In this document: positions 16,101-25,042 of the stretch, piece by piece
Layout: the number at the start of each line of letters is the position of its first letter
Position numbering within the stretch: position 1 is the stretch's first letter
From: a virus
Reading direction: 5' to 3' (one strand)
Virus record (IMG/VR): IMGVR_UViG_3300005613_000078
Coordinates: 1-56,494 of that record
Length of the DNA stretch: 56,494 nucleotides
The notes under the pieces: model-generated
Databases searched by the model: none
Seen by the model: only the letters and a program-made list of their open reading frames with translations
Told to the model about the DNA's origin: nothing
Made by a program: the position numbers and the translations under genes

Positions 16101-19100
16101 ACATCAGGGAAAACTAATTCTTTTGAAGTCGCATCCTCTGGTAAAGTTGGCATTACGTCAACAGCAAATCTTACAATCAGTGCTACGGAAAATCTTCCCT
16201 CAATTTTGTGGTACAGATTTGAAACCACTAATAAGTCAATTATCCCCTCTGTAAAAAATGAATTAATTATTGATAAAGATGTTAATGCTTATAATCAAAT
16301 AAATGTCATAAGGACAGAAATAGATGGACCAAGAACCGTCACAGGTATTGGAACCACTACTTTTACATTTATTGTTAAGAAATCACCTGATGTTTTATCT
16401 TATGATTCAACTAATTCGGAACCTTTTTATTCTACAAATTCAAAATCAGCATATGGACCAATCAACGATGTAAGAATTATTGATCCTGGTTTTGGTTATA
16501 GAACTATTCCATCAATTTCTTCTATCAGAAGTGGTTTTGGAACAGGTGCTTTAGTTGAAGTTGATGGAGACATAGGAAAACTTTTTAATGTACAATTTAT
16601 TTCAAACAATATAGGATTTGATTATCCTAATGACTCTACATTAGATGTAGTGGCAGGAATTCCAGAAATTATTAAATTAGATCCGCTTTCTTCTTTCCAA
16701 AGTATTGGAATTACTTCTAGTGGCATAAATTATCTCAATTCTCCTGACTTAGTTGTTATAGATGGACTTTCTGGAAAAACAGTTGATGTAGAACTTGAAT
16801 ATGAACTGGGTGATACTGAAGTTACCATTCTTAAAAATACTTCTTCTCTTTTCTATGTGCCACCAACATTTATCCCTGTTAATAACTCAAATGGATTTTC
16901 AATCTCTTCGCTGACTTATAATAACACTAGCAAGGTGGTTAGACTTTTCCTTTCTCATCAATTTGCATCTAACTCGAATTATCCGTTTGAAATTGACAAA
17001 CCAATTCTAGTTGAAAATGTTAGTATTGGTATTGGTTCTACGGGTTCAGGATATAACTCAAAAGACTATTCTTACACATTATTCCCTGTAACTGGTGTTA
17101 ATACAAATGCTGGCGGTAGTGGTGCCTGGGTTGAATATGATTTAAGTGAGCAAGTAGGTGATTCTGGATTTCCTGGTAATTTTAGCACCGATTCTATTGG
17201 TAAAGTCATTCCAAAGACTCACTTTCCAACATTTAACGCACAACTTCGTAAAAATATATTTGTTGATGGTGAAAAATTAGTAAGTGAAAATTTCACAGGA
17301 AGAGTTCAGAATTGGAATCCAAACAATGAGACTTTGAAGGCAACAATTAATGGTGTTGCATCACCTAATGATACGGTTCGTGGATTTACCTCTGGAGCGG
17401 TAGGCGTAATTCAATCCATAGATATTTTTGATTCTCGTATTGAGGTTGGTGCTGGAGCAACCATATATGATGGATGGCAAAGAAATACTGGATTCCTGAA
17501 TGATAATCTTCAAAGGATCCCAAACAATGAGTATTATCAAGAATTATCGTATTCAATTTCCTCTGAAATTGATTTAGATACATGGAATGATCCTATAAGC
17601 ACCCATACACACACTGCTGGATTCAGAAAATTCTCTGATCTTCAAATTTATAGTGGTGCTAGCACTGAAAATTCTGCGATTGTTGATACAAATAATTCTA
17701 ACGTAGTTACAATTGTTGATATTGTCAGCAATGGTGATCTAAATTGTCACACAGACTTTGACGAAGCCACTGAAAGAGGTAAATTTATTGATAATGTTTA
17801 TATTTCTGATGAAATTATTTTTAAGAATAGAGTTGTAACCGATTTCCTTCAATCAATTGGAAACAGAGTTCTTGAAATTGATGACTTTTCAAATCAGTTT
17901 AATAGTAATGCAAGAGCAACTCCTTTCTCTATTGTAGCTTCTTACGAAGCAAATTATAATTATAATAAAATTTTCACTTATGTGAAAGATAGAACATTCA
18001 CTGACGAAAGACAGTTCGCTATTGTTTCTATTCTCCAGGATGATCAAATTGGATACATGAGTCAGTATGCAAGCATTGAAACATATCCTTATCTTGGTTA
18101 TTTTGATTATGCCTCCACAGCAGAAGGTTGGAACTTACTGTTCTATCCTGTTAAGTTTGAATCCAATATTTACGATGTGACCACATCGGCAATCAATATC
18201 CTTGCTGGTGTAGCTGATACTTCAATTAGAGCATTTGGTGATGTTTCTTACATTGTTGGTTCAACTGTCGATATTCCAGCAAGCACAACAACTTCTATCG
18301 TTTCATTTGGAACCACATATAGAGCAGCAAAACTTATCAACCTGTTCGTAGGAACTGATGATAAGATGTATGGTGCTGAATTAAATATCGTACACGATGG
18401 AACTGATTGTTATCAAATTGAAATGAATGCCATTGATGAAAATCAAGGATTATATGGTGCTGGATTTGGAACGTTTGATTCTAGAATCGTTGGTAGTAAT
18501 GTTGTCGTTGACTTCACGCCAGATGCTTCAGTATCTGTAGCACTTACTTGTTCTACTGCTTCAATTCTTGTTTCAGATAACAATACAACTGCTGGTAATG
18601 AATTTTTAGATGTTACAAGAGTCGGATCTTCTTATAGTTCTATAGCAGCATCGGGTTCTCCAACAGCAAATGTTGTTGCTTCTTATGAAAGTCCTTCAGA
18701 ATCTGCATATTACTTTGTAACGATTGAAAATACCACAGATAATGAGTATGAAATTTTAGAACTTGGTTCTATTAATTCAGATACCAATGAAGCATATGTT
18801 GAGTTTGCTAACGTAAGAACCGGTGGTAATATCGGAACAATTGGCGTTCAAACTGGAACTGACAGTATTGATGTTGTCTTCACACCAATAGCAAATAAAG
18901 CAGTTGAGGTTAGAACATACTTCACTGAAATGAATATCTTTGACTCAAATGAAAGATCTGGAGTCATAGACATTGATAATGTTCAAGTTACCGCAGATCA
19001 CCGTGATTATCAAGGAACATTACTTGATGTTAAGACACAATTTGAACTAAAACACGATGGTGACAATATCTTCAGAAGAGTATTTGAAGGTAACAATTCT

Positions 19101-22100
19101 TCAATTGTTGATGTATCAAATAATACAATTACAATTCCCAATCACTTCTTTGTAAGTGGTGAACAAGTCAAATATAGCAATCCTGGAACCGGTTCCACGA
19201 TGGCAATCAGAATTGACTCTACCACTTTCCCAGGAGTCGGTGCTACAACATTACTTCCAACTAATGTATTTGTTATTAAAGACGATGAAGCAAAAATCAG
19301 GTTAGCTTCAAGTGCCGAAAACGCTCTTGCCGAAACACCTGTATCTATTGGATTCTCTGGTGTAGGAATTGGATTATCACATGCTATCAATTCAATTAAT
19401 CAGAATGCTAAAGCAATTGTGGCAATTGATAATATTATTCAGTCACCGGTTGCTCAAACTGATTTGACCACAACTTTAGATCAAGATATTAATTTTGAAA
19501 CTAGATTTAACACGACCGGAATTACATCATTTATCGCTGGTGATATTATCAAAGTCGATGATGAGTTTATGATAATACAAGGTACTGGAATTGGCAATAC
19601 AGTTTCAGTATCAGTTGAAAGAGCAGCTCTAGGTTCAGCAATAGGAGTTCACACCACTGGTGCAACCATAACAAAATTTACTGGTAATTATGATATAAGA
19701 GATAATTCAATCAATTTTATTTCCGCACCATTTGGTAATATACCTCTTAGTACAACTACAGGTGACCCTAGTGCTAGAGACTGGACTGGTATTACAACCA
19801 GTTCTAAGTTTCAAGGTAGAACATTTATGAAACGTGCTGCTGTAGGCACGACTGAAGAAACCTATCACGGCAACTATGTCTTCGATGACATCTCAGATAG
19901 ATTTACTGGTGTTGGAAAGACATACACATTACAAAATGATGGCAACAATGTAACTGGCATTGACACTAGCACAGTTGTACTTATAAATGGAATCTATCAG
20001 GTCAACCAGGGTGTTCAAGCATATGATGGAGATTATGAAGTAATTGAAAATTCTGGAATTAGTTCTATTGTATTCTCTGGAGAAGCAGTAACACAAGGAT
20101 ATGATCCTAATAGATCCTCACTTCCGGTTGGTGGTAGATTTATTTCTGTTGGATCAACTGAGGGATTTGGATATCAACCACTAGTCTCCGCTGGGGGAAC
20201 CGCAGTTATCTCTGCTGCTGGCACAGTTTCATCAATCAGTATTGGCAACAGTGGTTCTGGATACAGAGTTGGACTTAATACTGTTTATAATGTTGGTGTT
20301 CAAACATTTAGTGGTGTTCTTCCTAATATTGAAAATATTGGCACTGCTGTCGTTCAGAACGGACACGTTGTTAGTGTTGCAATTACAAACCCTGGAACAG
20401 GTTATACATTTACTAATGCACCTGTGGTCGTATTTGATTCACCACTTAGTTATAGCAACGTCCCATTAATCTACAGTTCAGAAAGTCCTTCTTCAAATGG
20501 AAGAGAAGCGACTGTTGATATAGTTGTGGGTCAAGGTTCAAGTGTTATTGACTTTGAAATCAGAAATCAGGGATATGGATATCGTGACGGTGATGTTTTA
20601 ACTGTTGCTATAGGTGGAACAACAGGTATACCCACAAACACATCATTAACATATGATGAATTTCAGATAAGAGTTGAGGACACTTATTCTGATCAGTTTA
20701 ACGCTTGGTCTATTGGTGAATTCCAAGTATTCGATAGACTTGATTCTCAGTTTGATGGATCTACGAAGTCTTTTAGACTCACCATTAATGAAGAAGTCGT
20801 TTCTATTAAGGCAGCAGTTGGTTCAAACATTGAAGTTGAACAAACTCTTCTGGTATTCATCAATGATATTCTTCAAAAACCAAATGAAGGATTTACATTC
20901 AGTGGTGGTAGTGTAATTACATTTAGTGAAGCGCCTAAGGGTCCCGTTGGAGGAGGACAAATAGGGGATACATCCAAAATTCTGTTCTACAAGGGTGCTG
21001 GTTCTGTTGATGTGAAGTTTACAGAAGTTTTAAAAACTGTAAAAGTTGGCGACACACTAGAACTTAATAATAATCCTGAAAAAGGACAAAATATCACACT
21101 TGATCAAGTTCCCAGAACCATTGTTGGTATCAATACACTTGATACCGTTGAAACTGTTTCATATACACAACCTGGAGTAACAACAGATACTACTTTAGAA
21201 AGACCAGTTACCTGGTGTAAGCAAACTGTTGACAAGATTATAAATGGTGACAAAATTGGCAAAGATAGAGAAGCATATGAACCTTCTATCTTTCCAGCAT
21301 CATACTTAACTCAACCTGTTGGTGTCGGCACGACTATTATTCACGTTGATACAGTTAGACCACTATTTGATGCTGACAATGAGCAAAATCTAAGAACCTT
21401 CCAGAATAAAATAAACATCAACTCACAGGACACCTTGGTTGGTGCCACTGTTACTGCAATTATCGGTGCTGATGGTGGTGTTTCATCCTTTGGTATTACT
21501 AATGTTGGTCAAGGATATAGTGGTCTTTCTACCGTATCAATTAAAGTTGCCGCACCTATTGGACTTGGTAACACACAAGCAGCAACTGGTATCGGAACGC
21601 TTAATGCTTCTGGAACATTAGTTTCTGCTTCTGTTATTACACCTGGCACTGGATATACTTATACTGCACCACCCGTAACATTGATTCAAACACCCACATT
21701 AACCGAAGAAGATATGTCCGTTAATACTTACACGGGCGATCATGGCATTATTGTTGGATTTGGAACAACCACATTCACTGCAGGTCTTGGAACACAAACT
21801 CAAGTCATCTTTGACTTCTACATTCCAGTTGATTCTGATATGCGTGATACTGATTTGGTTGGAACTGCGGTTACTGTCAGTGGGATTTCAACTGGTGATT
21901 ATTTCACAATTTATAATTCCAACATAGGACTTGGAACACCTGCTGCTGGAACACTTGAAAGTCTTTACAATGATAATGTAACGGTTCTTGGTATCACTAC
22001 CACATTCTGTGATTGTGTATATCAAGTTGAGGATGTTCAAACACTTCAAGTTAATGTTACAGGTGTAGGCACGACATCGGTTAGAAGAATCTTCTCTAAT

Positions 22101-22373
22101 GTCGGTTCAATTAGCACCGTATCGTTTGGAACCACAACAATTACATTTGACTCCACACAATTCACGTTTGACAGTCAAGTGTTTACAGTCTATCAAGGTG
22201 GAATTAGTACTTCACACAACTTCGGTAGATTCAGTTGGGGTCAGATAGGTGTAAGTAGAGGCACAAATACCAAGTCATTCAACTTCTATGGTGAAAAGGG
22301 ATATGCAGGTATCAACACCTCAGGATTGGTCACCAGATTCAATCCATTGAAATTCAATAATTATGTATCCTAA
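10176..22373 (+). CDS. Giant baseplate/tail protein with gp7-like N-terminus, 4065 aa
   Basis: A 4065-aa virion protein filling 12 kb. Residues about 15-50 (DFPLLVEFLEQYY) and 170-260 (SSFYQSKGTDASVEILFRALYGKEAEVI, split here as one motif region at nt 10756-10850) resemble, from memory, the C-terminal part of T4 gp7. Its place between gp6 and gp8 is that of gene 7. The rest is beta-rich with a YHYH domain near residues 1255-1300 (GWAYDGNPIYGPYG). At least a dozen G-x-G-Y repeats follow the pattern (I/V)xN-x-G-x-G-Y-x-x-x-P. Several VKI-type adhesive modules are also present. T4 gp7 is only 1032 aa, so the protein has gained about 3000 residues, perhaps forming wedge-attached whiskers or receptor-binding arms. 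There are no frameshifts or stops. Confidence 0.8.
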   Translation: MAIDRVKIQDILASQVPEYVKDDFPLLVEFLEQYYISQETKGGTFDLIQNLDQYVKVDQLYNLKTDTILNSDISSIDTTIVTDVNSNFTEGFAKENGLIKIDNEIIAYGYKTETTFEDCVRGFSGISSYVGTNSSDELVFDETIASSHKKGSSIQNLNVLFLQEFFAKLKRQVLPGFQDRKLFDNLDQRNFIFGASSFYQSKGTDASVEILFRALYGKEAEVIRPSEFLIRPSDADYRITKDFVVKSYIGDPLDLKGRTLYQPIISANGSIVGINTITGEIDNNTIIRGSVCDIERLPFDEGQYYQVSIDIGYDRDTDVEGSIRGLYQSNPKTQIVNTVGAGSSIIDVDSTIGFPDKGSLFTSDIDNNVIKINYGSKTINQFNEISTSDITGEIAEGSNLNYNNTCFAFKGDDKIEVIMTSTLTNLLLKEQTKNLNVGDTINVKSIGLPATYKKATNWFYNIKTKFQSKEITEIDRTESIYRFQLFNRHFFKIGYAIRVSGSDGVIRTGNVTSVNSDFSFTVKLSTSLSDLQLSLNYTVTNLLSKSDSSDYTQLRNYTTNVQNIYTKFNKDILVASNSIPTYLQTPLNPYDKKITFSGSASSDGTIIITPTTEHGFFTGDSVFYKGSITTTTTTTPDGNQIITEVTNKFTNMDELVYFVKRIDSTSIKLARSKSDLFDNKFIVPSGTAINNQLIYFDFYQKSVNQQTLYREFVEPNNKSGTFNTTPGYVGMLINGVEILNFKSPKSVYYGNINEVEIVDQGYGYDVINPPLLNITDILGVGATGTCSVDGSLERIDLKDTGYDYVDTPIVRITGGFPEEDASAKINLSSINHSVVFNAGAASTNVKLNPNNTIGFGTFHKFRDFERVVYNTYGSTSVTGISTNSLYYVKVVDAFTINLHKSESDAISGINTISLTAYGNDTHSIDAHERKKIVTNIIVTNPGKGYKNNERNINPIGVVTSLNTINILNHNYNEKDIIRYTPGTSPISGINSNTDYFVKVDDKDSIRLFEIGVGGTDRNYYYDNDIEVSIASTGNGSLNYERINVSVEGTIGVNSLTDQDFTCKVIPVFRGSITSTNITSKGVGYGASTILNFDRQPDITFDSGSNAQLFPVVSNGKIIDVIVQNSGTGYNSPPDLEIVGVGSFAKLTPIIHNGSIVTVNIISGGIGYNQGDIQLKVKPSGLDATAVAKIQEWNVDIFTNDFENIDSDDGFLDDNISSTNLQYGHVYAPRKLRESIYAIDFQGNTLYGEPDLKVENGIEIDSLQHSPIIGWAYDGNPIYGPYGYSNGTGGAIKQMRPGYELVTNQSQRPPFSSFKEGFFVEDYVFKGTGDLDENNGRICVTPDFPDGVYAYFATFNLSVDTSGTFDKYKRPQFPYLIGPTFKSEPNPFNFKKTSNQTEYDIEKNDWLRNTYFYYINNQYAEYDYIFNSDKIKAQYLKITGASSGVINTVGIVTGGTQYRVNDRVFFDNKGTGGINARASVSRVDGKKVNTVSIATTTVNNFEFVPFGSRSRFIGISSTPHKFNNGEFITIDGLSQYYSNLDGTYRIGVSTSNFVLTEAVGAASTTGINTFISVSGNLQYPRLVVNDILKIGNEKVKVLNIEPNRIRVSRKQEDTVSSAHTSTTPITSDPNKLTVEVGSAKTTKILTFNRELYFIPSESVGIGTSIGVGIGNTLSITNPGAGVSEIFVGPRQIYFPGHGLRLNDKLRYNLNGGSSINYWNGIAGVANTNLTGITTLYAVPFNETFIGVSSNLVGLGTTGKYIGINTNTGLLYFTGIGTGDNHSFKTDLTNVITANVSRNTVTVATDETHGLTYLDNINFDLKPKREITIDVRYDDFNRRIIFNPKNFTAGDINLSQNTISFSDHNFRTGDRVIHTSSSPSGGLDNEGMYFVYLYKKNEIKLVNNKSDLNLIEPTFVNITSASNGTLSRINPFIEVSRKNTLKFDLSDQSLSFISNGIRYSAFDMKVFSDIEFNNRFLTSGKTNSFEVASSGKVGITSTANLTISATENLPSILWYRFETTNKSIIPSVKNELIIDKDVNAYNQINVIRTEIDGPRTVTGIGTTTFTFIVKKSPDVLSYDSTNSEPFYSTNSKSAYGPINDVRIIDPGFGYRTIPSISSIRSGFGTGALVEVDGDIGKLFNVQFISNNIGFDYPNDSTLDVVAGIPEIIKLDPLSSFQSIGITSSGINYLNSPDLVVIDGLSGKTVDVELEYELGDTEVTILKNTSSLFYVPPTFIPVNNSNGFSISSLTYNNTSKVVRLFLSHQFASNSNYPFEIDKPILVENVSIGIGSTGSGYNSKDYSYTLFPVTGVNTNAGGSGAWVEYDLSEQVGDSGFPGNFSTDSIGKVIPKTHFPTFNAQLRKNIFVDGEKLVSENFTGRVQNWNPNNETLKATINGVASPNDTVRGFTSGAVGVIQSIDIFDSRIEVGAGATIYDGWQRNTGFLNDNLQRIPNNEYYQELSYSISSEIDLDTWNDPISTHTHTAGFRKFSDLQIYSGASTENSAIVDTNNSNVVTIVDIVSNGDLNCHTDFDEATERGKFIDNVYISDEIIFKNRVVTDFLQSIGNRVLEIDDFSNQFNSNARATPFSIVASYEANYNYNKIFTYVKDRTFTDERQFAIVSILQDDQIGYMSQYASIETYPYLGYFDYASTAEGWNLLFYPVKFESNIYDVTTSAINILAGVADTSIRAFGDVSYIVGSTVDIPASTTTSIVSFGTTYRAAKLINLFVGTDDKMYGAELNIVHDGTDCYQIEMNAIDENQGLYGAGFGTFDSRIVGSNVVVDFTPDASVSVALTCSTASILVSDNNTTAGNEFLDVTRVGSSYSSIAASGSPTANVVASYESPSESAYYFVTIENTTDNEYEILELGSINSDTNEAYVEFANVRTGGNIGTIGVQTGTDSIDVVFTPIANKAVEVRTYFTEMNIFDSNERSGVIDIDNVQVTADHRDYQGTLLDVKTQFELKHDGDNIFRRVFEGNNSSIVDVSNNTITIPNHFFVSGEQVKYSNPGTGSTMAIRIDSTTFPGVGATTLLPTNVFVIKDDEAKIRLASSAENALAETPVSIGFSGVGIGLSHAINSINQNAKAIVAIDNIIQSPVAQTDLTTTLDQDINFETRFNTTGITSFIAGDIIKVDDEFMIIQGTGIGNTVSVSVERAALGSAIGVHTTGATITKFTGNYDIRDNSINFISAPFGNIPLSTTTGDPSARDWTGITTSSKFQGRTFMKRAAVGTTEETYHGNYVFDDISDRFTGVGKTYTLQNDGNNVTGIDTSTVVLINGIYQVNQGVQAYDGDYEVIENSGISSIVFSGEAVTQGYDPNRSSLPVGGRFISVGSTEGFGYQPLVSAGGTAVISAAGTVSSISIGNSGSGYRVGLNTVYNVGVQTFSGVLPNIENIGTAVVQNGHVVSVAITNPGTGYTFTNAPVVVFDSPLSYSNVPLIYSSESPSSNGREATVDIVVGQGSSVIDFEIRNQGYGYRDGDVLTVAIGGTTGIPTNTSLTYDEFQIRVEDTYSDQFNAWSIGEFQVFDRLDSQFDGSTKSFRLTINEEVVSIKAAVGSNIEVEQTLLVFINDILQKPNEGFTFSGGSVITFSEAPKGPVGGGQIGDTSKILFYKGAGSVDVKFTEVLKTVKVGDTLELNNNPEKGQNITLDQVPRTIVGINTLDTVETVSYTQPGVTTDTTLERPVTWCKQTVDKIINGDKIGKDREAYEPSIFPASYLTQPVGVGTTIIHVDTVRPLFDADNEQNLRTFQNKININSQDTLVGATVTAIIGADGGVSSFGITNVGQGYSGLSTVSIKVAAPIGLGNTQAATGIGTLNASGTLVSASVITPGTGYTYTAPPVTLIQTPTLTEEDMSVNTYTGDHGIIVGFGTTTFTAGLGTQTQVIFDFYIPVDSDMRDTDLVGTAVTVSGISTGDYFTIYNSNIGLGTPAAGTLESLYNDNVTVLGITTTFCDCVYQVEDVQTLQVNVTGVGTTSVRRIFSNVGSISTVSFGTTTITFDSTQFTFDSQVFTVYQGGISTSHNFGRFSWGQIGVSRGTNTKSFNFYGEKGYAGINTSGLVTRFNPLKFNNYVS

Positions 22374-22376
22374 ATA
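22370..22376 (+). promoter_or_regulatory. Late promoter, CTAAATA
   Basis: CTAAATA overlaps the TAA stop codon of the giant gene and lies 25 bases before the next ATG. It fits a gp55-dependent start site. Confidence 0.6.
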
Positions 22377-22401
22377 TTTTTACGAAAAAGAGCTGTAGGA
22401 A

Positions 22402-23430
22402 ATGGCAAAACAAGGCATTGGAACAGGTAGCTCCCCCAATGACGGAACTGGCGATACTTTATTAACGGGCGCTGGTAAGATTAATGACAATTTTGATGAG
22501 GTTTATGGTGTCATCGGTGATGGCACTTCACTTTTTGTTGGCGTTGTAACCCAGATTACTGCTGGAACTAATGTTAGTATTTCTACAGCATACGGATCGG
22601 TTCAAGTTTCTGCTGGATCTACAGCAAATGTGAGGGCAGATACTTTAGTTGTTACTGGCGTATCAACATTAGGCATTGTAACTGGTGCGACTTATTTTGG
22701 TGATGGATCCAATCTTACTGGTATGGCAAATACCAGTAATGTTAGAACAAATTCACTTAATGTTTCTGGCGTATCCACCGTAGCATCATTAAATTCAACT
22801 GGTGTTGTGACTGCCACTTCTTTTGTTGGAAGTGGCGTAAATCTTACTGGAATCACTACTTTGATTAAAGCGGGTGATAATGTTACACTAACAACTGATT
22901 CTGGTATTACCACAATCACATCTACTGCTATCGCATCAACTGCAGAATTAAGAGCAAACACATTAGAAGTCACTGGTATTTCAACATTCAGCTCTTCTGG
23001 TGTTGCTGTTACTGTTACCAATAATATTTTTATTGGAGGTGACTTTGAAGTTGGATTTGCAGGTTCCATGCGTGGTAATGGATCATACGTTACAGACCAA
23101 AGATGGTCAATATCAGGTGCTAACCCCATCTATACCTTTACTGGTATTGGTATCACATCTGGTAACAGAAATAATCCATATCTTTATTTTCAAAGAGGTG
23201 GTGTTTATGAAATTGAAAACACCACACCTAATTCTCATCCACTTCAAATCAGAGAATCTGCTGGTGGTGTTGAATGGACTGCCGGAGTAAGCACCTATCG
23301 TTCAAGTGCTAGTTCTGTAACGACCAGAATTGAAGTTCCATTGAATGCTCCAAATACACTTGTTTATCAGTGTACCATACATTCGGGAATGTACTCAACC
23401 ATTTCGGTATACCCTAATGCCCTCACATAA
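22402..23430 (+). CDS. Fibre-like protein with cupredoxin-like C-terminus
   Basis: A 342-aa protein. Residues 1-35 (GIGTGSSPNDGTGDTLL, then INDNFDEVY) are a head domain I know from many marine phage virion proteins. Residues about 70-200 are stalk-like repeats of the type FGDGSNLTG and VSGVSTV. The last 115 residues look like a cupredoxin: H279 in N-S-H-P-L, then C324-T-I-H327-S-G-M330, a possible type-1 copper ligand set. It lies between the gp7-like giant and gp8, so it is probably a baseplate-attached fibre. The virion role is well supported; copper binding is inference. Confidence 0.7.
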   Translation: MAKQGIGTGSSPNDGTGDTLLTGAGKINDNFDEVYGVIGDGTSLFVGVVTQITAGTNVSISTAYGSVQVSAGSTANVRADTLVVTGVSTLGIVTGATYFGDGSNLTGMANTSNVRTNSLNVSGVSTVASLNSTGVVTATSFVGSGVNLTGITTLIKAGDNVTLTTDSGITTITSTAIASTAELRANTLEVTGISTFSSSGVAVTVTNNIFIGGDFEVGFAGSMRGNGSYVTDQRWSISGANPIYTFTGIGITSGNRNNPYLYFQRGGVYEIENTTPNSHPLQIRESAGGVEWTAGVSTYRSSASSVTTRIEVPLNAPNTLVYQCTIHSGMYSTISVYPNALT

Positions 23431-23434
23431 TACC

Positions 23435-23442
23435 TATAAATA
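23435..23442 (+). promoter_or_regulatory. Late promoter, TATAAATA
   Basis: An exact T4 late promoter box, 19 bases before the gp8 ATG. It is one of three perfect TATAAATA boxes in the window. Confidence 0.75.
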
Positions 23443-23461
23443 ACAAAAAAGTCCTAATAAA

Positions 23462-25036
23462 ATGGCAGCGATAATTACTGATCAATTAAGAATTTTGAAT
23501 GCTAAGAATTTTGTTGCTGGCGTTCAGTCATCATCAAATTCTTATTATACTTTTATTGGTCTTCCCAATGCATCTGATTATCAGTCGGACTGGAATACGA
23601 ATCCTCCCTCTCCGAAGGATAATTTGAATCAGTCCAATGATTATTGGGACACGATGCTTGCTATGAAAAAGATTTCAAGCAGCGACGTAAGTCAAGTCAT
23701 TAGAAAAGTAACTTGGTCATCAGGAACCACATACGATATGTGGAGAAATGATATTAACAGAGATAATCCTTCGCAACCATCTGGTGCATTTGATATCTAT
23801 GATGCTAATTTTTATGTAATGAATTCTGATTATAGAGTTTATATTTGTCTCTTTAATAATGCTACCCCTGAAAATGCATATCAAGGCGGACCATCACTTG
23901 ATGAACCCACTTTCACTGATTTAGAACCAAGAGCAGCAGGCAGCAGTGGTGACGGATATATTTGGAAATATCTTTACACTATCAAACCCAGTCAAGCAAT
24001 CAAATTTGATTCAACAGATTATATCCCTGTTCCCAATAATTGGTCCACTAGCACTGATGATGCACCAGTAAGACAAAATGCATCTACAAGTGGTCAGTTA
24101 AAGATTGTTACAGTTAGAGGGCGTGGTGTAGGATTAGGAACAGCAAGAACATATACTAGAGTTCCCATTGAAGGTGATGGGAGAGGTGCAGAAGCAACTG
24201 TTGTTGTTAATAATGATGCTAAAATTGAATCAGTAACAGTATCAAACGGTGGTTCTAACTATACGTTTGGAACCGTTGATCTAGAAGCAGGTGGGGTTCC
24301 TACTGGAACAACGGCACCAGTGTTCAATGTAATCGTTCCACCAAATGGTGGTCACGGTGCTGATATTTACCGTGAACTTGGTGCTTATAATGTTCTAACA
24401 TATGCCAGATTTGAAAATGATACCGAAAATCCAGATTTTATCACTGGTAATGAATTTGCTAGGGTTGGATTAATTGAAAATCCGCTAGATAACGATTCAA
24501 ATGCAATTCTATCTAAAGATAAAGCAAGTGCTGTTTACGCTCTAAAACTAACTAGTGGTGGTGATGAATACACGACAGCGACATTTACACCCGATTCGGA
24601 AGTTACACAAACGGTAGGTGTTGGTTCTACCGCTGTTGGTAGAGTTATTTCTTATGATCAACTTACTGGTGTTCTTAAATATTGGCAAGACAGAACCAAT
24701 GCTGGTTTTAACTCAGATGGTACTCTGAATTCAAATCCAACATATGGTTTTGAAACACTAAGATTTACAGGAGATCCTGCCACAGGAGGAACGCTTGATA
24801 TCGTAGGCGGTTCAGTCACTTTAGGCATTGATACAAACTTTGGAACTAGCACTTCTCCAGGTATAAGTACGGTAATAAATAGTCGTACATACTTTCTTGG
24901 TCAGAGTTTTGTTCAGGGAGTGGCACAACCAGAGTCTAAGAAGTATTCTGGAAACATTATCCACGTTGACAACAGACCTTCAGTTACAAGGTCATCCTCA
25001 CAGAAAGAAGACGTAAAGATTATCTTGCAGTTCTAA
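23462..25036 (+). CDS. 8: Baseplate wedge protein gp8
   Basis: A 524-aa protein; T4 gp8 is 334 aa. The N-terminal 200 residues carry the gp8 pattern (YTFIGLPNASDYQ, then V-S-Q-V-I-R-K-V-T-W-S-S-G-T-T-Y-D-M-W, and the GDGYIWKYLYTI segment typical of cyanophage gp8). The C-terminal extension includes one G-x-N-Y beta repeat (VTVSNGGSNYTFG). In T4, gp8 is a dimer in the wedge that binds gp7 and gp10. It has its own late promoter and lies 6 bases before the next gene. Confidence 0.85.
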   Translation: MAAIITDQLRILNAKNFVAGVQSSSNSYYTFIGLPNASDYQSDWNTNPPSPKDNLNQSNDYWDTMLAMKKISSSDVSQVIRKVTWSSGTTYDMWRNDINRDNPSQPSGAFDIYDANFYVMNSDYRVYICLFNNATPENAYQGGPSLDEPTFTDLEPRAAGSSGDGYIWKYLYTIKPSQAIKFDSTDYIPVPNNWSTSTDDAPVRQNASTSGQLKIVTVRGRGVGLGTARTYTRVPIEGDGRGAEATVVVNNDAKIESVTVSNGGSNYTFGTVDLEAGGVPTGTTAPVFNVIVPPNGGHGADIYRELGAYNVLTYARFENDTENPDFITGNEFARVGLIENPLDNDSNAILSKDKASAVYALKLTSGGDEYTTATFTPDSEVTQTVGVGSTAVGRVISYDQLTGVLKYWQDRTNAGFNSDGTLNSNPTYGFETLRFTGDPATGGTLDIVGGSVTLGIDTNFGTSTSPGISTVINSRTYFLGQSFVQGVAQPESKKYSGNIIHVDNRPSVTRSSSQKEDVKIILQF

Positions 25037-25042
25037 AGAATT

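Noticed and set aside
12430-21700. CRISPR-like or DNA-level tandem repeats in the giant gene
   Set aside because: The repeats are visible only in protein sequence, are diverged at DNA level and irregularly spaced.
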